From assembly GCA_017355425.1 (NCBI GenBank), contig CP070233.1, forward strand, positions 970,501-1,034,500: DNA of 64,000 nucleotides, written 5' to 3'. The notes beneath the pieces were generated by a model. It was not told the DNA's origin. It saw nothing but the letters and a program-made list of their open reading frames with translations, and did not search any database. Source of the DNA: Dolichospermum sp. DET69. GTDB lineage: Bacteria; Cyanobacteriota; Cyanobacteriia; Cyanobacteriales; Nostocaceae. Below are positions 19,501 to 28,840 of the stretch, piece after piece. The translations under genes were made by a program, and so were the position numbers. How positions within the stretch are numbered: position 1 is the first letter of the stretch; the number at the start of each line of letters is the position of its first letter.

Positions 19501-22500
19501 TAAACAAGAAATTCCCATAAAAACTTTATTGAAATATCCTACTCCTGCTGAATTAGCTAAAGTAATTGAGCAAAAATATTATCCAGAAAAAAATTTAACA
19601 ATTATAGAAACTCTCAAAAAAAGAGAAAATCTGCCGTTATCTTTTGCCCAACTGAGGATGTGGTTTCTCTATCAATTAGAAGGAAAAAGTGCCACATATA
19701 ATGTAGCATTCGCTTTGCAACTAGAAGGTAAACTAAACCAAAGTTCTCTCGAAAAAGCTTTCCAGAAGATTATAGAAAGGCACGAAATTTTACGAACAAG
19801 TTTTATTGCAATTGATGGTTCACCTGTACAAGTTATTACTCCAGCTTTAAATTTTGCTCTATCTGTAGTTGATTTAGAGGCACAAAAACAAATAGAAGAG
19901 TTAGTCAAAACAGAAGTAAATTTGCCATTTGATTTAACCGTTAGTCCGTTGTTTAGAGCTAAAATATTACGGCTGACAAAAACCAGTCATATTTTATTAA
20001 TAACCTTTCATCATATCATTATTGATGGTTGGTCAATGGGAGTATTTCACAGTGAATTATCTACTCTTTATCAAGACTTTAATAATGGTAAATCGTCTTC
20101 ATTACCACCTTTAGCAATTCAATATGCAGACTTTGCTCAATGGCAACGGAATTGGTTACAGGGTGCAGTTTTAGAATCTCAACTATCTTATTGGCAAGAA
20201 CAATTAGGCGGTATTCTTCCCGTTTTACAACTAGCTACAGATTATCCCCGTCCACCAATTCAAACTTATAGTGGTGCGTCTGTATCTGTAGAAATTTCCC
20301 CGGTTCTCACCAATCAACTAAAAGCCTTGAGTCAGCAAGAAGGGGTGACATTGTTTATGACTCTACTGGCGGCATTTCAAATATTATTATATCGCTACAC
20401 TGGGCAGGAAGATATTATTGTAGGAACAGCTATTGCTAATCGTAATCGCCAAGAAATCGAGTCTTTAATTGGTTTCTTTGTCAATACCTTAGCACTGAGA
20501 ATCAATTTTTCTAATCATCCCAGTTTTCAGGAATTATTAATAAAAGTGAAAGAAATATGTTTGGATGCCTATAGTCATCAAGATATACCATTTGAAAAAT
20601 TAGTGGAGGAACTACAACCAGAAAGAAATTTCAGTCATAATCCAATATTTCAAGTGATGTTTGTCTTGCAAAATACACCGCAAGAAACCATAAAAATTCC
20701 AGATTTAACCATTGAATCAATTAATTTAAACAACCAAACAAGCAAATTTGATCTAACTCTATCATTAACAGAAACCACTAATGGATTAATTGGAACGTGG
20801 GAATATAATACAGATTTATTTGCAGATGCCACGATTAACAGAATAAGTGGACATTTTCAACAATTATTAACAGGAATTGTAGCTAATCCTGAAATTTCGA
20901 TAACAAATTTATCAATTCTCACAACTAGAGAGAGGCATCAATTATTAATAGAATGGAATCAAACTCAAGCAAATTATCCAAATGATAAATGTATTCATCA
21001 GTTATTTGAAGAACAGGTAGAAAGAACACCGAATCAGGTTGCTGTTGTTTTTGAAGAGCAAGAATTAACTTATTTAGAACTTAATCAACGTGCTAATCAA
21101 CTAGCCCATTATTTGCAAAAACTGGGAGTAAAACCAGAAGTATTGGTAGGAATTTGTGTAGAGCGATCTCTGGAAATGATCATTGGATTATTAGGAATAT
21201 TAAAAGCCGGAGGTGCTTATGTTCCTTTAGATCCTAACTATCCTCAAGAGCGTCTTGCTTTTATGTTAGATGACTCTCAAATATCCATCTTATTAACTCA
21301 AACATCACTAATTGAGAAACTACCATCAAATAAAGCTCATATCCTTTGTTTAAAATCTAATACCCAAATCATTAGCTGTGAGAGTAATGATAACCCCATT
21401 TGTCATGGCAATGCTGATAATCTTGCTTACATCACCTATACCTCTGGTTCAACAGGTCAGCCTAAAGGGGTTTGCATCATCCATCAGGGAGTTGTGCGGT
21501 TAGTAAAAAACAATAATTACGCCAACTTAAATTCAGAACAAACTTTTCTCCAATTAGCTCCTATTTCCTTTGATGCCTCAACTTTTGAAATTTGGGGTAG
21601 TTTACTCAACGGAGCAAAATTAGTTATTTTTTCGGCATATACTCCCTCATTAATAGAACTAGGACAAGCTATCCGACGTTACCAAATTACGACTCTGTGG
21701 CTGACGGCCGGACTATTCCATCTGATGGTAGATGAGCGAGTAGACGATTTAAAGTCTTTACATCAACTGTTAGCAGGTGGTGATGTTTTATCTATTTCTC
21801 ATGTGCAGAAGCTTCATCAAATTGCCGAGAATTGCCAAATTATTAACGGTTATGGTCCAACGGAAAATACCACTTTTACCTGTTGTTACCCGATCCCAGA
21901 ATTAGCACAACTGGATAACTCTGTCCCTATCGGTAGACCAATTAATAACACCCAAGTTTACATTCTTGATCAACATCTTAATCCCGTTCCCATTGCTGTA
22001 CCAGGTGAACTTTATATTAGCGGTGATGGATTGGCAAGAGGTTATCTTAACCAACCAGAATTAACCAAAGAAAAATTTATTACTAATCCATTTAGAGAAG
22101 GAAAATTATATAAAACAGGGGACTTGGCTCGCTACTTACCCGATGGCAATATTGAATATATTGGACGCATTGATCATCAAGTCAAAATTCGGGGCTTTCG
22201 CATTGAGTTAGGGGAAATTGAAGCTATTTTAAATCAACATCCTGATATCTCAAATGCAGTAGCTATAGTTCGTGAAGACAATCCGGGAGACAAAAGAATA
22301 ATTGCCTACATTACTTCTGAAAACCAAGCAAAATTAACTCAATCAGAATTACGTCAATTTGTTAAACCGAAATTACCAGAGTACATGATTCCATCGGTAT
22401 TTGTCACACTGGAAACATTACCCCTTACACCCAATGGCAAAGTAGATCGTCGCGCTCTGCCCATTCCTGAGCAAATTCGGCATGAAACAGAGGAAACCTT

Positions 22501-23548
22501 TGTTACCCCGCGCAATGAATTAGAACAGCAACTGACAAAAATTTGGGAAGTAATTTTGGGGATTCAACCAATTAGCATCAAAGATAATTTCTTTGACCTG
22601 GGGGGACACTCACTCTTAGCTGTCAGGTTACTTGCCCAAATTGAAAAAACATTCAGCATAAATTTACCCCTAGCTGCGATCTTCCAGTCACCAACGATTG
22701 AGGAACTAGCCAATATTCTTGATTCCCAAGGATGGTCATCACCCTGGTATTCTCTTGTGCCTCTGCAACCAAAAGGTTCTCGTCCCCTTTTATTTGGCAT
22801 CCATCATTTTTATTCCCAAGACTTAATCCGTCATTTGGGAGAAGAACAGCCCATTTATTCGCTCCATTATGGTATGGCAGCACCAGTAAATCAGCCACTG
22901 ACTTTACCTAAAATGGAAGACTTGGCAGCCCATTATATTCAAGAAATGCGATCGCTTCAACCACAAGGTCCTTACTTTTTAATGGGTTCTTCTTTCGGTG
23001 GTGTACTTGCTTACGAAATGGCTCAACAGCTTTTCGCTCAAGGTCAACAGGTATCCCTACTAGCGTTGTTTGACAGTTCTATACAGAAGAGTAATCTCAA
23101 ACTCTTATCCTTCTCCCATTGGCTAACTTTACTATGGAATCTAGGATTTTCAGAATTTTGGAAAAAAGCCAAATTTCGCATGAAAAGTAAATTCAGTCAA
23201 CTTATTTCTCGATATCTTTCCCCGATGAACAGGACAAACCCCTTTGATTCTCAGTATTTTCCTCATATTTTTAATGAGGATCTAATAAAGGCGACTTGGA
23301 ATGATTACACCCCCAAATCTTATTCAGGTCGAGTGGTTTTGTTTAAGGCAATTAATATTGTTGATGTTAGTACTTCTATTATCTATAGCGTTGAGCCACC
23401 GGAAGTGGTATGGAGAAAATTTGTCAATGGAGAGTTAGTAGTTCATGAAGTTCCTGGTAATCACACTACTATTTTAGAAGATCCTAATGTTCAGATAATA
23501 GCTGAAACATTAACCCAGTATATTGATGAAGCCAAGGTTTCATCATGA
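16517..23548 (+). CDS. Nonribosomal peptide synthetase, C-A-T-C-A-T-TE, 5'-truncated condensation domain
   Basis: A 2343-residue two-module synthetase. C1 keeps HHTTFDG (about 108-114) but starts inside the domain and lacks the LSFAQxRxWFL opening that C2 has at about 1039. A1 (about 425-925; YTSGSTGKPKG near 582) gives the ten-residue code D-V-Q-F-I-A-H-V-V-K, typical of proline (or methylproline). T1 has DNFFEIGGHS (near 971). C2 has HHIIIDG (near 1165). A2 (YTSGSTGQPKG near 1640) gives D-A-F-W-L-G-G-T-F-K, typical of valine. T2 has DNFFDLGGHS (near 2023). The thioesterase has GSSFGG (near 2156) and His in PGNHTT (near 2313). A stop codon lies in frame four codons upstream, so the missing N-terminus is not simply a misplaced start. 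No tailoring, transport or PPTase gene is adjacent. The product would end in Pro-Val if an upstream partner supplies the donor. Confidence 0.93.
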   Translation: MEAIKIKGYLNIDALEQALTTIIERHESLRTQFIVNNEVPIQVITQEWVFKMPLINLSNLSNQEQSVALQSILQEESKHTFKLTLDLMLRASLIKLNESEHILLIVIHHTTFDGWSMGVFYSELSTLYQDFNNGKSSSLPPLAIQYADFAQWQRNWLQGAVLESQLSYWQEQLGGILPVLQLATDYPRPPIQTYNGASVSVEISPVLTTQLNALSQQEGVTLFMTLLAAFQILLYRYSGQEDIIVGTAIANRNRQEIESLIGFFVNTLALRINFSNHPSFQELLVKVKEICLDAYSHQDIPFEKLVEELQPERNFSHNPIFQVMFVLQNTPQETIKIPNLTIEQINLKSQTTKVDLTLSLTETTNGLIGTWKYNTDLFADATINRMSGHFQQLLTEIVANLQIPVTKLSILTARERHQLLIEWNQTQTNYQNDKCIHQLFEEQAERTPNQVAVVFEEQELTYLELNQRANQLAHYLQKLGVKPDVLVGICVERSLEMIIGLLGILKAGGAYVPLDPNYPQERLAFMLDDSQISILLTQTSLIEKLPSNKAHVIFLNTDWKKINCESKKNLNSEAKPNNLAYLIYTSGSTGKPKGILLNHKPLVNLLEWQLQNSSIGLGGKTLQFTPISFDVSFQEIFSTCLAGGTLILISDETRKDAVALLQFLHDQEIERLFLPFIALQNLAEIAKSQEQSCPSLREIITAGEQLQITPSIANWFTQHPKCILHNHYGPSESHVVTAYTLIGNPQTWKTLPPIGHAIQNVQIFILDIHLQPLPIGVIGELFIGVDDPIRGYINRPDLTSTRFISNPFSSDPNARLYKTGDLARYLADGNIEYIGRIDHQVKIRGFRIELGEIEAILNQHPDISNAVAIVREDNPGDKRIIAYITSENQAKLTQSELRQFVKQKLPDYMIPSVFVTLEIFPITPNGKVDRRALPKPELLRETKFIPPSSLTEEIIILIWSNILRISAISREDNFFEIGGHSILATQVISRLQEAFKQEIPIKTLLKYPTPAELAKVIEQKYYPEKNLTIIETLKKRENLPLSFAQLRMWFLYQLEGKSATYNVAFALQLEGKLNQSSLEKAFQKIIERHEILRTSFIAIDGSPVQVITPALNFALSVVDLEAQKQIEELVKTEVNLPFDLTVSPLFRAKILRLTKTSHILLITFHHIIIDGWSMGVFHSELSTLYQDFNNGKSSSLPPLAIQYADFAQWQRNWLQGAVLESQLSYWQEQLGGILPVLQLATDYPRPPIQTYSGASVSVEISPVLTNQLKALSQQEGVTLFMTLLAAFQILLYRYTGQEDIIVGTAIANRNRQEIESLIGFFVNTLALRINFSNHPSFQELLIKVKEICLDAYSHQDIPFEKLVEELQPERNFSHNPIFQVMFVLQNTPQETIKIPDLTIESINLNNQTSKFDLTLSLTETTNGLIGTWEYNTDLFADATINRISGHFQQLLTGIVANPEISITNLSILTTRERHQLLIEWNQTQANYPNDKCIHQLFEEQVERTPNQVAVVFEEQELTYLELNQRANQLAHYLQKLGVKPEVLVGICVERSLEMIIGLLGILKAGGAYVPLDPNYPQERLAFMLDDSQISILLTQTSLIEKLPSNKAHILCLKSNTQIISCESNDNPICHGNADNLAYITYTSGSTGQPKGVCIIHQGVVRLVKNNNYANLNSEQTFLQLAPISFDASTFEIWGSLLNGAKLVIFSAYTPSLIELGQAIRRYQITTLWLTAGLFHLMVDERVDDLKSLHQLLAGGDVLSISHVQKLHQIAENCQIINGYGPTENTTFTCCYPIPELAQLDNSVPIGRPINNTQVYILDQHLNPVPIAVPGELYISGDGLARGYLNQPELTKEKFITNPFREGKLYKTGDLARYLPDGNIEYIGRIDHQVKIRGFRIELGEIEAILNQHPDISNAVAIVREDNPGDKRIIAYITSENQAKLTQSELRQFVKPKLPEYMIPSVFVTLETLPLTPNGKVDRRALPIPEQIRHETEETFVTPRNELEQQLTKIWEVILGIQPISIKDNFFDLGGHSLLAVRLLAQIEKTFSINLPLAAIFQSPTIEELANILDSQGWSSPWYSLVPLQPKGSRPLLFGIHHFYSQDLIRHLGEEQPIYSLHYGMAAPVNQPLTLPKMEDLAAHYIQEMRSLQPQGPYFLMGSSFGGVLAYEMAQQLFAQGQQVSLLALFDSSIQKSNLKLLSFSHWLTLLWNLGFSEFWKKAKFRMKSKFSQLISRYLSPMNRTNPFDSQYFPHIFNEDLIKATWNDYTPKSYSGRVVLFKAINIVDVSTSIIYSVEPPEVVWRKFVNGELVVHEVPGNHTTILEDPNVQIIAETLTQYIDEAKVSS
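16853..18172 (+). repeat. NRPS internal direct repeat, copy 1 (C-A junction)
   Basis: About 1.32 kb running from the C1 HHxxxDG motif through the first third of A1. It is nearly identical at DNA level to 20024-21343 in module 2. Identity ends abruptly after AAAGCTCAT. Confidence 0.92.
20024..21343 (+). repeat. NRPS internal direct repeat, copy 2
   Basis: Partner of the repeat beginning at 16853 (offset 3171). A second near-identical block pairs about 18967-19270 with 22111-22414 (offset 3144), covering the C-terminal part of each A domain. The DNA between the blocks, which encodes the substrate-binding core, is clearly different in the two modules. Confidence 0.9.
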
Positions 23549-23587
23549 GCTATATAATCGCCAAAGGACAGGTTTAGCTTAAACAGT

Positions 23588-23624
23588 AGAAGCCTCTCAC
23601 CTACCCGATAGGGAGGTGATGAGA
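23588..23624. repeat. Hairpin resembling an IS200/IS605 end
   Basis: GAAGCC is followed by an imperfect stem (CTCTCACCTACCC / GGGAGGTGATGAG). The GAAGCC-plus-hairpin form resembles the TnpB-side end at 27.0 kb. No transposase remnant is seen next to it, so the identity is tentative. Confidence 0.35.
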
Positions 23625-23807
23625 TGAATACGCCTGAGTGAAGAATTGACCAACGAGCAAAATTGAGCATAGCGAAATCAGCAATGTTGGTCAATGTGTG
23701 GACTTTGTTTATGTAAATGTGTATCGCTAAAGCGAAAACTCTGCTAAGGCGGAGCGTGCCGGAGGCATCTTTCTAATCGTCACAGCTTGTTTCTCAAAAT
23801 ATGGTAA

Positions 23808-25619
23808 TTAGTCTTTATCTAACCGCAACACAGCCATAAAAGCCTCCTGGGGTACATCTACAGTACCTATAGACTTCATCCGTTTTTTACCTTTGGCTTG
23901 CTTTTTCAACAGTTTCTTCTTCCGGCTGATGTCGCCCCCGTAGCATTTAGCCAGGACATCTTTCCGCATCGCCGATATACTTTCACTGGCAATAACTTTT
24001 GAGCCAATAGAAGCTTGAATGGGGACTTTAAATTGATGGCGGGGAATTAGTTCTTTGAGTTTTTCCGCCATAGCTCTACCGACATTGTAAGCCTTATCCC
24101 TATGGACAATCATGGCTAGGGAATCCACTGGATCACCGTTAATCAGAATATCCAATTTCACCAAAGGATTTTCTCGGTAGCCAATCAGATGATATTCCAT
24201 ACTGGCGTAACCACGAGAACGAGATTTCATTTGATCAAAAAAGTCGGTGACAACTTCAGCCAAAGGTAACTCATAAGTTAGTGTAGTCCGTCCTTGGGTG
24301 AGATATTTCATATCTTTGAAGACTCCCCGGCGATTTTGCGACAACTCCATTAAAGAACCGACGTAGGTTTCTGGAGTAATCATTTCGACTTTGACATAGG
24401 GTTCTTCGATTCTGTCGCGCTCATTCGGTTCAGGTAAGCGGCTAGGATTATCAATGTATAGTTCTTCACCCTTATTGGTGACAACTTTGTAAACTACGGA
24501 TGGTGCGGTAATGATTAAATCTAGGTTATACTCGCGCTCCAAGCGTTCCTGAACAATTTCCATGTGCAGTAACCCCAAAAACCCGCACCGGAAACCAAAA
24601 CCCATAGCACTAGAGGTTTCTGGTTCATAATGTAATGCGGCATCATTGAGTTCCAGTTTTTCTAAAGCTTCCCGCAAGTCTTCAAACTGATCTGCATCTA
24701 TGGGGAACATCCCACAAAATACCATGGGATTTGCTTCTGCGTAGCCAGGTAAGGCTTCGGTAGCTTTGTTTTTACACAGTGTAAGGGTATCACCTACCCG
24801 GGCATCAGCCACAGCCCTAATTGATGCTCCTAAATAACCTACTTCTCCAGCATGAAGTTCTTCAACTTGCTTTTGACTAGGAGAGAGAACGCCTAATTCT
24901 TCAATGACATATTCTTTACCGGATGCCATCAAGTAAATGCGATCGCCTTTTTTAACAGTGCCATCCATCACTCGGAAATAAACAATTACACCTCGGTAAC
25001 TATCATAGTAACTATCAAAAATTAACGCCCTAAGCTTCTCATTTACAGTATCAGCAGGTGGTGGAACTCGTTCGACAATTGTTTCTAAAATTTCAGCAAT
25101 GCCAATTCCCTCTTTAGCTGAAGCCAAAATTGCCCGACTGCAATCTAAACCAATAATTTCTTCAATTTCGCCAATTACTCGTTCTGGTTCTGCCCCTGGT
25201 AAATCAATTTTATTTAAAACAGGGATAATTTCTAGATTACTCTCTAGGGCTAAATAGACATTTGCTAATGTTTGCGCTTCTACACCTTGGGACGCATCCA
25301 CAACCAATAATGCCCCTTCACAAGCAACAAGAGAACGTGAAACTTCATAGGAAAAATCCACGTGTCCAGGAGTATCAATTAAATTGAGAACGTACTGCTG
25401 ACCATCCTTAGCAGTATAATTCATCCGGGCAGCTTGCAGCTTAATTGTAATGCCGCGCTCCCGTTCCAAATCCATGTTATCAAGAAACTGCTCTTTCATC
25501 TGTCTATTTTCTACAGTTCCAGTAGCCTGTAGTAAACGATCAGCGAGAGTAGATTTTCCGTGATCAATGTGAGCAATAATACAAAAATTGCGAATGCGAG
25601 ATGCGGGAACGTCAGTCAT
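23808..25619 (-). CDS. lepA: Elongation factor 4 (back-translocase GTPase)
   Basis: A 603-residue translational GTPase acting on stalled or mistranslocated ribosomes, associated with the inner membrane under some conditions. G1 is AHIDHGKST (16-24), G3 is DTPGHVDF, G4 is NKID, and the switch region RERGITIK is complete. The C-terminal LepA-specific domain ends with [18 protein letters not shown]. The length is normal and no frame break is seen. It faces the NRPS gene, convergently. A relic of its own sequence lies upstream of the NRPS gene. Confidence 0.97.
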   Translation of the reverse strand: MTDVPASRIRNFCIIAHIDHGKSTLADRLLQATGTVENRQMKEQFLDNMDLERERGITIKLQAARMNYTAKDGQQYVLNLIDTPGHVDFSYEVSRSLVACEGALLVVDASQGVEAQTLANVYLALESNLEIIPVLNKIDLPGAEPERVIGEIEEIIGLDCSRAILASAKEGIGIAEILETIVERVPPPADTVNEKLRALIFDSYYDSYRGVIVYFRVMDGTVKKGDRIYLMASGKEYVIEELGVLSPSQKQVEELHAGEVGYLGASIRAVADARVGDTLTLCKNKATEALPGYAEANPMVFCGMFPIDADQFEDLREALEKLELNDAALHYEPETSSAMGFGFRCGFLGLLHMEIVQERLEREYNLDLIITAPSVVYKVVTNKGEELYIDNPSRLPEPNERDRIEEPYVKVEMITPETYVGSLMELSQNRRGVFKDMKYLTQGRTTLTYELPLAEVVTDFFDQMKSRSRGYASMEYHLIGYRENPLVKLDILINGDPVDSLAMIVHRDKAYNVGRAMAEKLKELIPRHQFKVPIQASIGSKVIASESISAMRKDVLAKCYGGDISRKKKLLKKQAKGKKRMKSIGTVDVPQEAFMAVLRLDKD

Positions 25620-26151
25620 ATACTATTTTTGCTTAAAGCAAACCAAAGTGAAAGCTATTTACTTCATGTATTTTAATGCTTTCTGAGGTAATAAGGCAAA
25701 AGGTAAAAGGCAAGAAGCCAGATGTACGGAACATGAAAAAAATTTTCTTCTTTCTTCTGACTCCTGTATAGCATCGCTTCTAGGACGACTTTATCTTGTG
25801 TTTTAACCCCCTCAGAGAACTCCACAAAAAAAATGAACTGCTTGCAGCAGCGCTAGTTCCCTCCGGGACGCTCTCGCGTTCGCTATCCAATGGTATCTGG
25901 TCCCTCCTTGTATTATTAGGGGACTTTTCGGCCCGCACTACAAGAAATTTTGGGATATTTTTTAAATTGGAAGTCTCTAATCAGTTCTCTTAGCACGTCC
26001 GACTTAGTTCTGCCGACTTTCTGCAATCCCTGCTTGATTCCAGAATCCCCACGCCTTTAGGCTGGGAAGTATGTCAAAATTAAATAGACAAAAATTATAA
26101 ATAACAGCTTGACAACGGTTTCATATAAACAACTTCAGAGTATTTAAAACC
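25620..26151. other. Intergenic region with IS200/IS605-end relic
   Basis: No real gene. It contains a pyrimidine-rich STRR patch (TTTCTTCTGACTCCTG near 25750), a GC-rich dispersed motif (CTCCGGGACGCTCTCGCG near 25860) and, at about 26035-26076, a segment ending CTGGGAAGTATGTCA. That end matches the minus-strand end of the IS element at 27.0 kb (GTGGAGTATGTCA), so it is probably a solo right end. Confidence 0.6.
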
Positions 26152-26388
26152 ATGATTATGCAAGAACAACCTAACGGTGCAGATGATAAACGCGCTGAAA
26201 AAACAGAAATCGCGCTCAATCTAGATTCTGAATTAATCGAGCAAATTCAACATCTCACTAATGACCCGAGTAAAGTGATTGAGGTGGCTATTCGTCAATG
26301 GTTGCGTGGTGATTTTACCAGAGATGATGACTTAACACGTTCCCCTCTCCGTACACCTGTTCCACCTCGTGGTGAATGGAATGATTAG
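26152..26388 (+). CDS. Small putative antitoxin / ribbon-helix-helix-like protein
   Basis: A 78-residue protein. Residues about 20-53 (IALNLDSELIEQIQHLTND, then PSKVIEVAIRQWLRG) have the strand-helix-helix layout of CcdA/RHH antitoxins, followed by a charged disordered tail (TRDDDLTRSPLRTPVPP). No toxin gene follows; the next gene is 167 bases away. It could be an orphan antitoxin or a small DNA-binding regulator. A second ATG lies two codons later (26158). Confidence 0.55.
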   Translation: MIMQEQPNGADDKRAEKTEIALNLDSELIEQIQHLTNDPSKVIEVAIRQWLRGDFTRDDDLTRSPLRTPVPPRGEWND

Positions 26389-26554
26389 TATCAGCTAATG
26401 ATAAGAAATGTAAAATTTAATGCTTTGAATGTCAGTAAACTCAAAAATCCACAATAGAAAAAGGTGAAAGTTATAAAAGTTTATGCAAGAATTTAATTAG
26501 CTTTAGCTTGAGTATAAGCACGGTAGAAAGCTCTTTGTCTATCCAACTCGATTA

Positions 26555-26990
26555 ATGCGTATTACTGCCAATACCCAATTTCCCAATATAATTGCTCAAA
26601 ATCTGGAATTTCTTACCCTCATGAGGGATAGTTCATCAGCAACTCTGGGGGCGGAGTTAGTATATACACAAGATGGTTCCGGGCGCTATCTGACTTTTTA
26701 TTGGCAGCACAGCGAATACTTAGGTTGTGATCCTGAGAAAATAGTTGATGTCCTCAATGAAAATGATAGCTTTGCTCCTGTAGATAAGGTTGTTTATCTA
26801 GAACATTTACACCGGATTTTGAGCAGTTCTGTGCCAGAAAGGGTGAAATGTTGGTTTAAATGCCCCAATATTGAGTTATTAGAGTTGGAATTGACAATTA
26901 CGCCGATTCTGCCGCGATTTGGTTACCCGACAACTACAGTTTTGGTAATAGGTAGGCTGTTACCATCAAAAATTAATCCTCAAGAAGGTG
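26555..26990 (+). pseudogene. 5' part of a disrupted sensor gene (PAS-like region)
   Basis: The N-terminal ~145 residues read as a sensory domain: YTQDGSGRYLTFYWQHSEYL, then LGCDPEKIVDVLNEN and ELELTITPILPRFGYP, a PAS-like pattern. The frame then runs into the IS200/IS605 end and stops with ILHTLPFG encoded by the element (stop at 27019). The continuation lies on the other side of the element at 28.8 kb. Confidence 0.7.
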
Positions 26991-26991
26991 A

Positions 26992-27120
26992 CATACTCCA
27001 CACACTCCCCTTCGGGTGAGTGTGGGCTTCTCAGCGACTCTTCTATGAAGACATTGACTGAGCTTTAAGACCGTGTGTCCCACGGTTCTTGATATTAATT
27101 GAAGCATTTAGATCACGGCA
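26992..27120 (-). ncRNA. Candidate omega RNA (reRNA) at the tnpB 3' end
   Basis: In IS200/IS605 elements the transcript covering the 3' end of tnpB and the right end forms the guide RNA of TnpB. Here that segment ends with the hairpin AGCCCACACTC/GGAGTGTGTGG and GTATGTCA; the guide would come from the next ~20 bases of the disrupted sensor gene. This is placement by family knowledge; the limits are not visible in the sequence. Confidence 0.45.
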
Positions 27121-28269
27121 CAAACTGACCTTACAGTTAGGGCAATTGTGCGTTCTTTCTGATAGCGGCTTTTTAACTTTGTGACCACAACTAGAACATT
27201 CTTGGCTTGTCCCGCTGGGATTTACAGCGATTACTTTGAGTCCAGCATTTTCGGCTTTGACTGTTAGTATCGAAATAAATTGTCCCCAGCCGGCATCATG
27301 AATACTTTTTGCCAACCATGTTCTAGCGAGTCCTTTTATGTTCAACTTTTCAACAGCAATTACATCATACTTTTTGAGTAGATTGTTTGCTGTTTTAAAG
27401 TGAAAATCTTTGCGGGTATCCGATACTTTTTTATGTTGAATACCCAGTTTTTTAATAGCTTTTTTACGACGATTAGATCCTTTCTTCCTACGAGATACGC
27501 GACGCTGTGCAGATTTTAATTTGCGTTCAGCCTTGCGTAAAAACTTAGGGGCTGCAATTCTTTCATCGTCTGAGGTGACAATAAAATCAATTAAACCTAC
27601 ATCAATACCAACGATATTATTAGCATTAAAATCAGGTTTAACCGTTGGAACTGTTTTGTCGTCAAGGCTTAGGGTTACATAGTAGCCATCGGCTTTCTTG
27701 GTGACAGACACAGTTTTAATCTCAAATCCATCGGGTATTTGACGATGAACAATTACCTTAATATCACCTATTTTTGATAACGTAATTCTGTTATTAGTAA
27801 AGTGATGTTGCTTGAATTGGGGGAAAGTAAATGTTTTATATTGCCCCGCACCTTTAAATCTAGGCTTACCTGATTTTTTACCATTAACATCACCTTTTAG
27901 CCATCGGTCAAAGGCTAATTCAACTTTTTTTGGGACTTCTTGTAGCACCTGAGAGTGTATATCTTTGTACCAAGGGCGGTCTTTTTTAAGTTGGGTTAAT
28001 GATGCTTTCTGGCTGTAATAATTCGGTTTATCCTTGAGTTCTGGTAAATGACAAACGAAAATGGAACATCTATCAATAGGAGAACGGCACTGTTCGTACC
28101 AATTAAACCGTTGAGCAAGCAAATAATTGTATTGATAACGCAATTTTTCTAGCGTTTCATCAATCTTTTCAGCTTGCTCTTTCGTCGGTTTCAATTTGTA
28201 TTGGTAGGATGTCCGCACCTGATTATTGCCTTTTTCTGGTGTTGGTGTTACTATTTTAGTATACACCAA
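27043..28269 (-). CDS. tnpB: TnpB, RNA-guided nuclease of IS200/IS605 element
   Basis: A 408-residue TnpB with an intact RuvC site: Asp223 in VGIDVGLID, Glu307 in IAVEKLNIKGL and Asp386 in LCRDLNASINI. The zinc ribbon is C358-x2-C361 / C376-x2-C379 (SSCGHK, CPNC). The N-terminal domain begins SYQYKLKPTKEQ, as usual. Family members are programmable DNA nucleases guided by omega RNA and help retain the element. No frame damage is seen, although the partner transposase tnpA is broken, so this copy could cut but not move itself. Confidence 0.95.
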   Translation of the reverse strand: MVYTKIVTPTPEKGNNQVRTSYQYKLKPTKEQAEKIDETLEKLRYQYNYLLAQRFNWYEQCRSPIDRCSIFVCHLPELKDKPNYYSQKASLTQLKKDRPWYKDIHSQVLQEVPKKVELAFDRWLKGDVNGKKSGKPRFKGAGQYKTFTFPQFKQHHFTNNRITLSKIGDIKVIVHRQIPDGFEIKTVSVTKKADGYYVTLSLDDKTVPTVKPDFNANNIVGIDVGLIDFIVTSDDERIAAPKFLRKAERKLKSAQRRVSRRKKGSNRRKKAIKKLGIQHKKVSDTRKDFHFKTANNLLKKYDVIAVEKLNIKGLARTWLAKSIHDAGWGQFISILTVKAENAGLKVIAVNPSGTSQECSSCGHKVKKPLSERTHNCPNCKVSLCRDLNASINIKNRGTHGLKAQSMSS

Positions 28270-28294
28270 TTACTAGAGATATGGCAAGAGGCTT

Positions 28295-28709
28295 ATGAAA
28301 AATGATTTTGTGTCTAAGGGAAGGTCGGTCAGTGACTTAAAAGTACATCTAGTTTTAACGACAAAATATAGACGCAAAGCCTTTACTGGAGAGATGTTAC
28401 AGCGGCTGCACGTCATTTGAGAAGAACTATTGGTTAAATGGGATTGCAAACTTGTGGAGTTCAACTCCAGAAGAAGATCATATCCATTGCCTGTTCCAGT
28501 ACCACCCGGACTTAGAATTAAGCAAACTGATAAATAATCTTAAATCAGTTTCTTCTAGGAAATTACGCCAAGAATTTTCAGAACATTTAGCCAAAATTTA
28601 CTGGAAAGATGTTTTTTGGAACGGGTCTTATTTTGTTGCTAGTTGTGGCGGGGTAACTATCTCAACGTTACGAAAATATATTGAAAATCAAAATTCACCG
28701 GAAGAATAA
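28295..28709 (+). pseudogene. tnpA (Y1 transposase), stop codon and frameshift
   Basis: Start MKNDFVSKGRSVSDLKVHLV and LTTKYRRKAFTGEMLQRLHVI, then TGA at 28418-28420, then a frame change near 28465 into EDHIHCLFQYHPDLELSKLI and VSSRKLRQEF. The HUH motif is present as HIH and the catalytic Tyr lies in LRKYIENQ, so only the stop and the frameshift inactivate it. The full length of ~138 residues is normal for TnpA. Confidence 0.88.
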
Positions 28710-28840
28710 GAAAGTGTTCGTTTCCGACCTGTTCCCTTCTTTCGTGCTACGCACATTAGTCAGGGAACTGTCGTCAACTCACGCGCCATTCATCCCACGC
28801 TCCGGTATAGTGAGACGTGGGGCTTCTGTCGGTTAAGCTA

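Larger units (their letters stand above)
26992..28840. mobile_element. IS200/IS605-type element (divergent tnpA and tnpB)
   Basis: The element splits a sensor gene. Its left edge has the characteristic subterminal hairpin (stem CACACTC/GAGTGTG at about 27001-27020) and reads GGAGTATGTCA on the minus strand. Intact tnpB is on the minus strand and degenerate tnpA on the plus strand. The right edge holds another hairpin (CCCACG/CGTGGG near 28794-28821) followed by GGCTTCTGTCGG. The right boundary is approximate. No target duplication is expected for this family. Confidence 0.8.

Noticed and set aside
25796-25993. 65-residue frame on the plus strand
   Set aside because: It covers dispersed GC-rich repeat sequence and a transposon-end relic; no family resemblance.
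27043-28269. Cas12-type effector
   Set aside because: Length, zinc ribbon and IS200/IS605 ends identify it as TnpB; no CRISPR repeats or cas genes are present.
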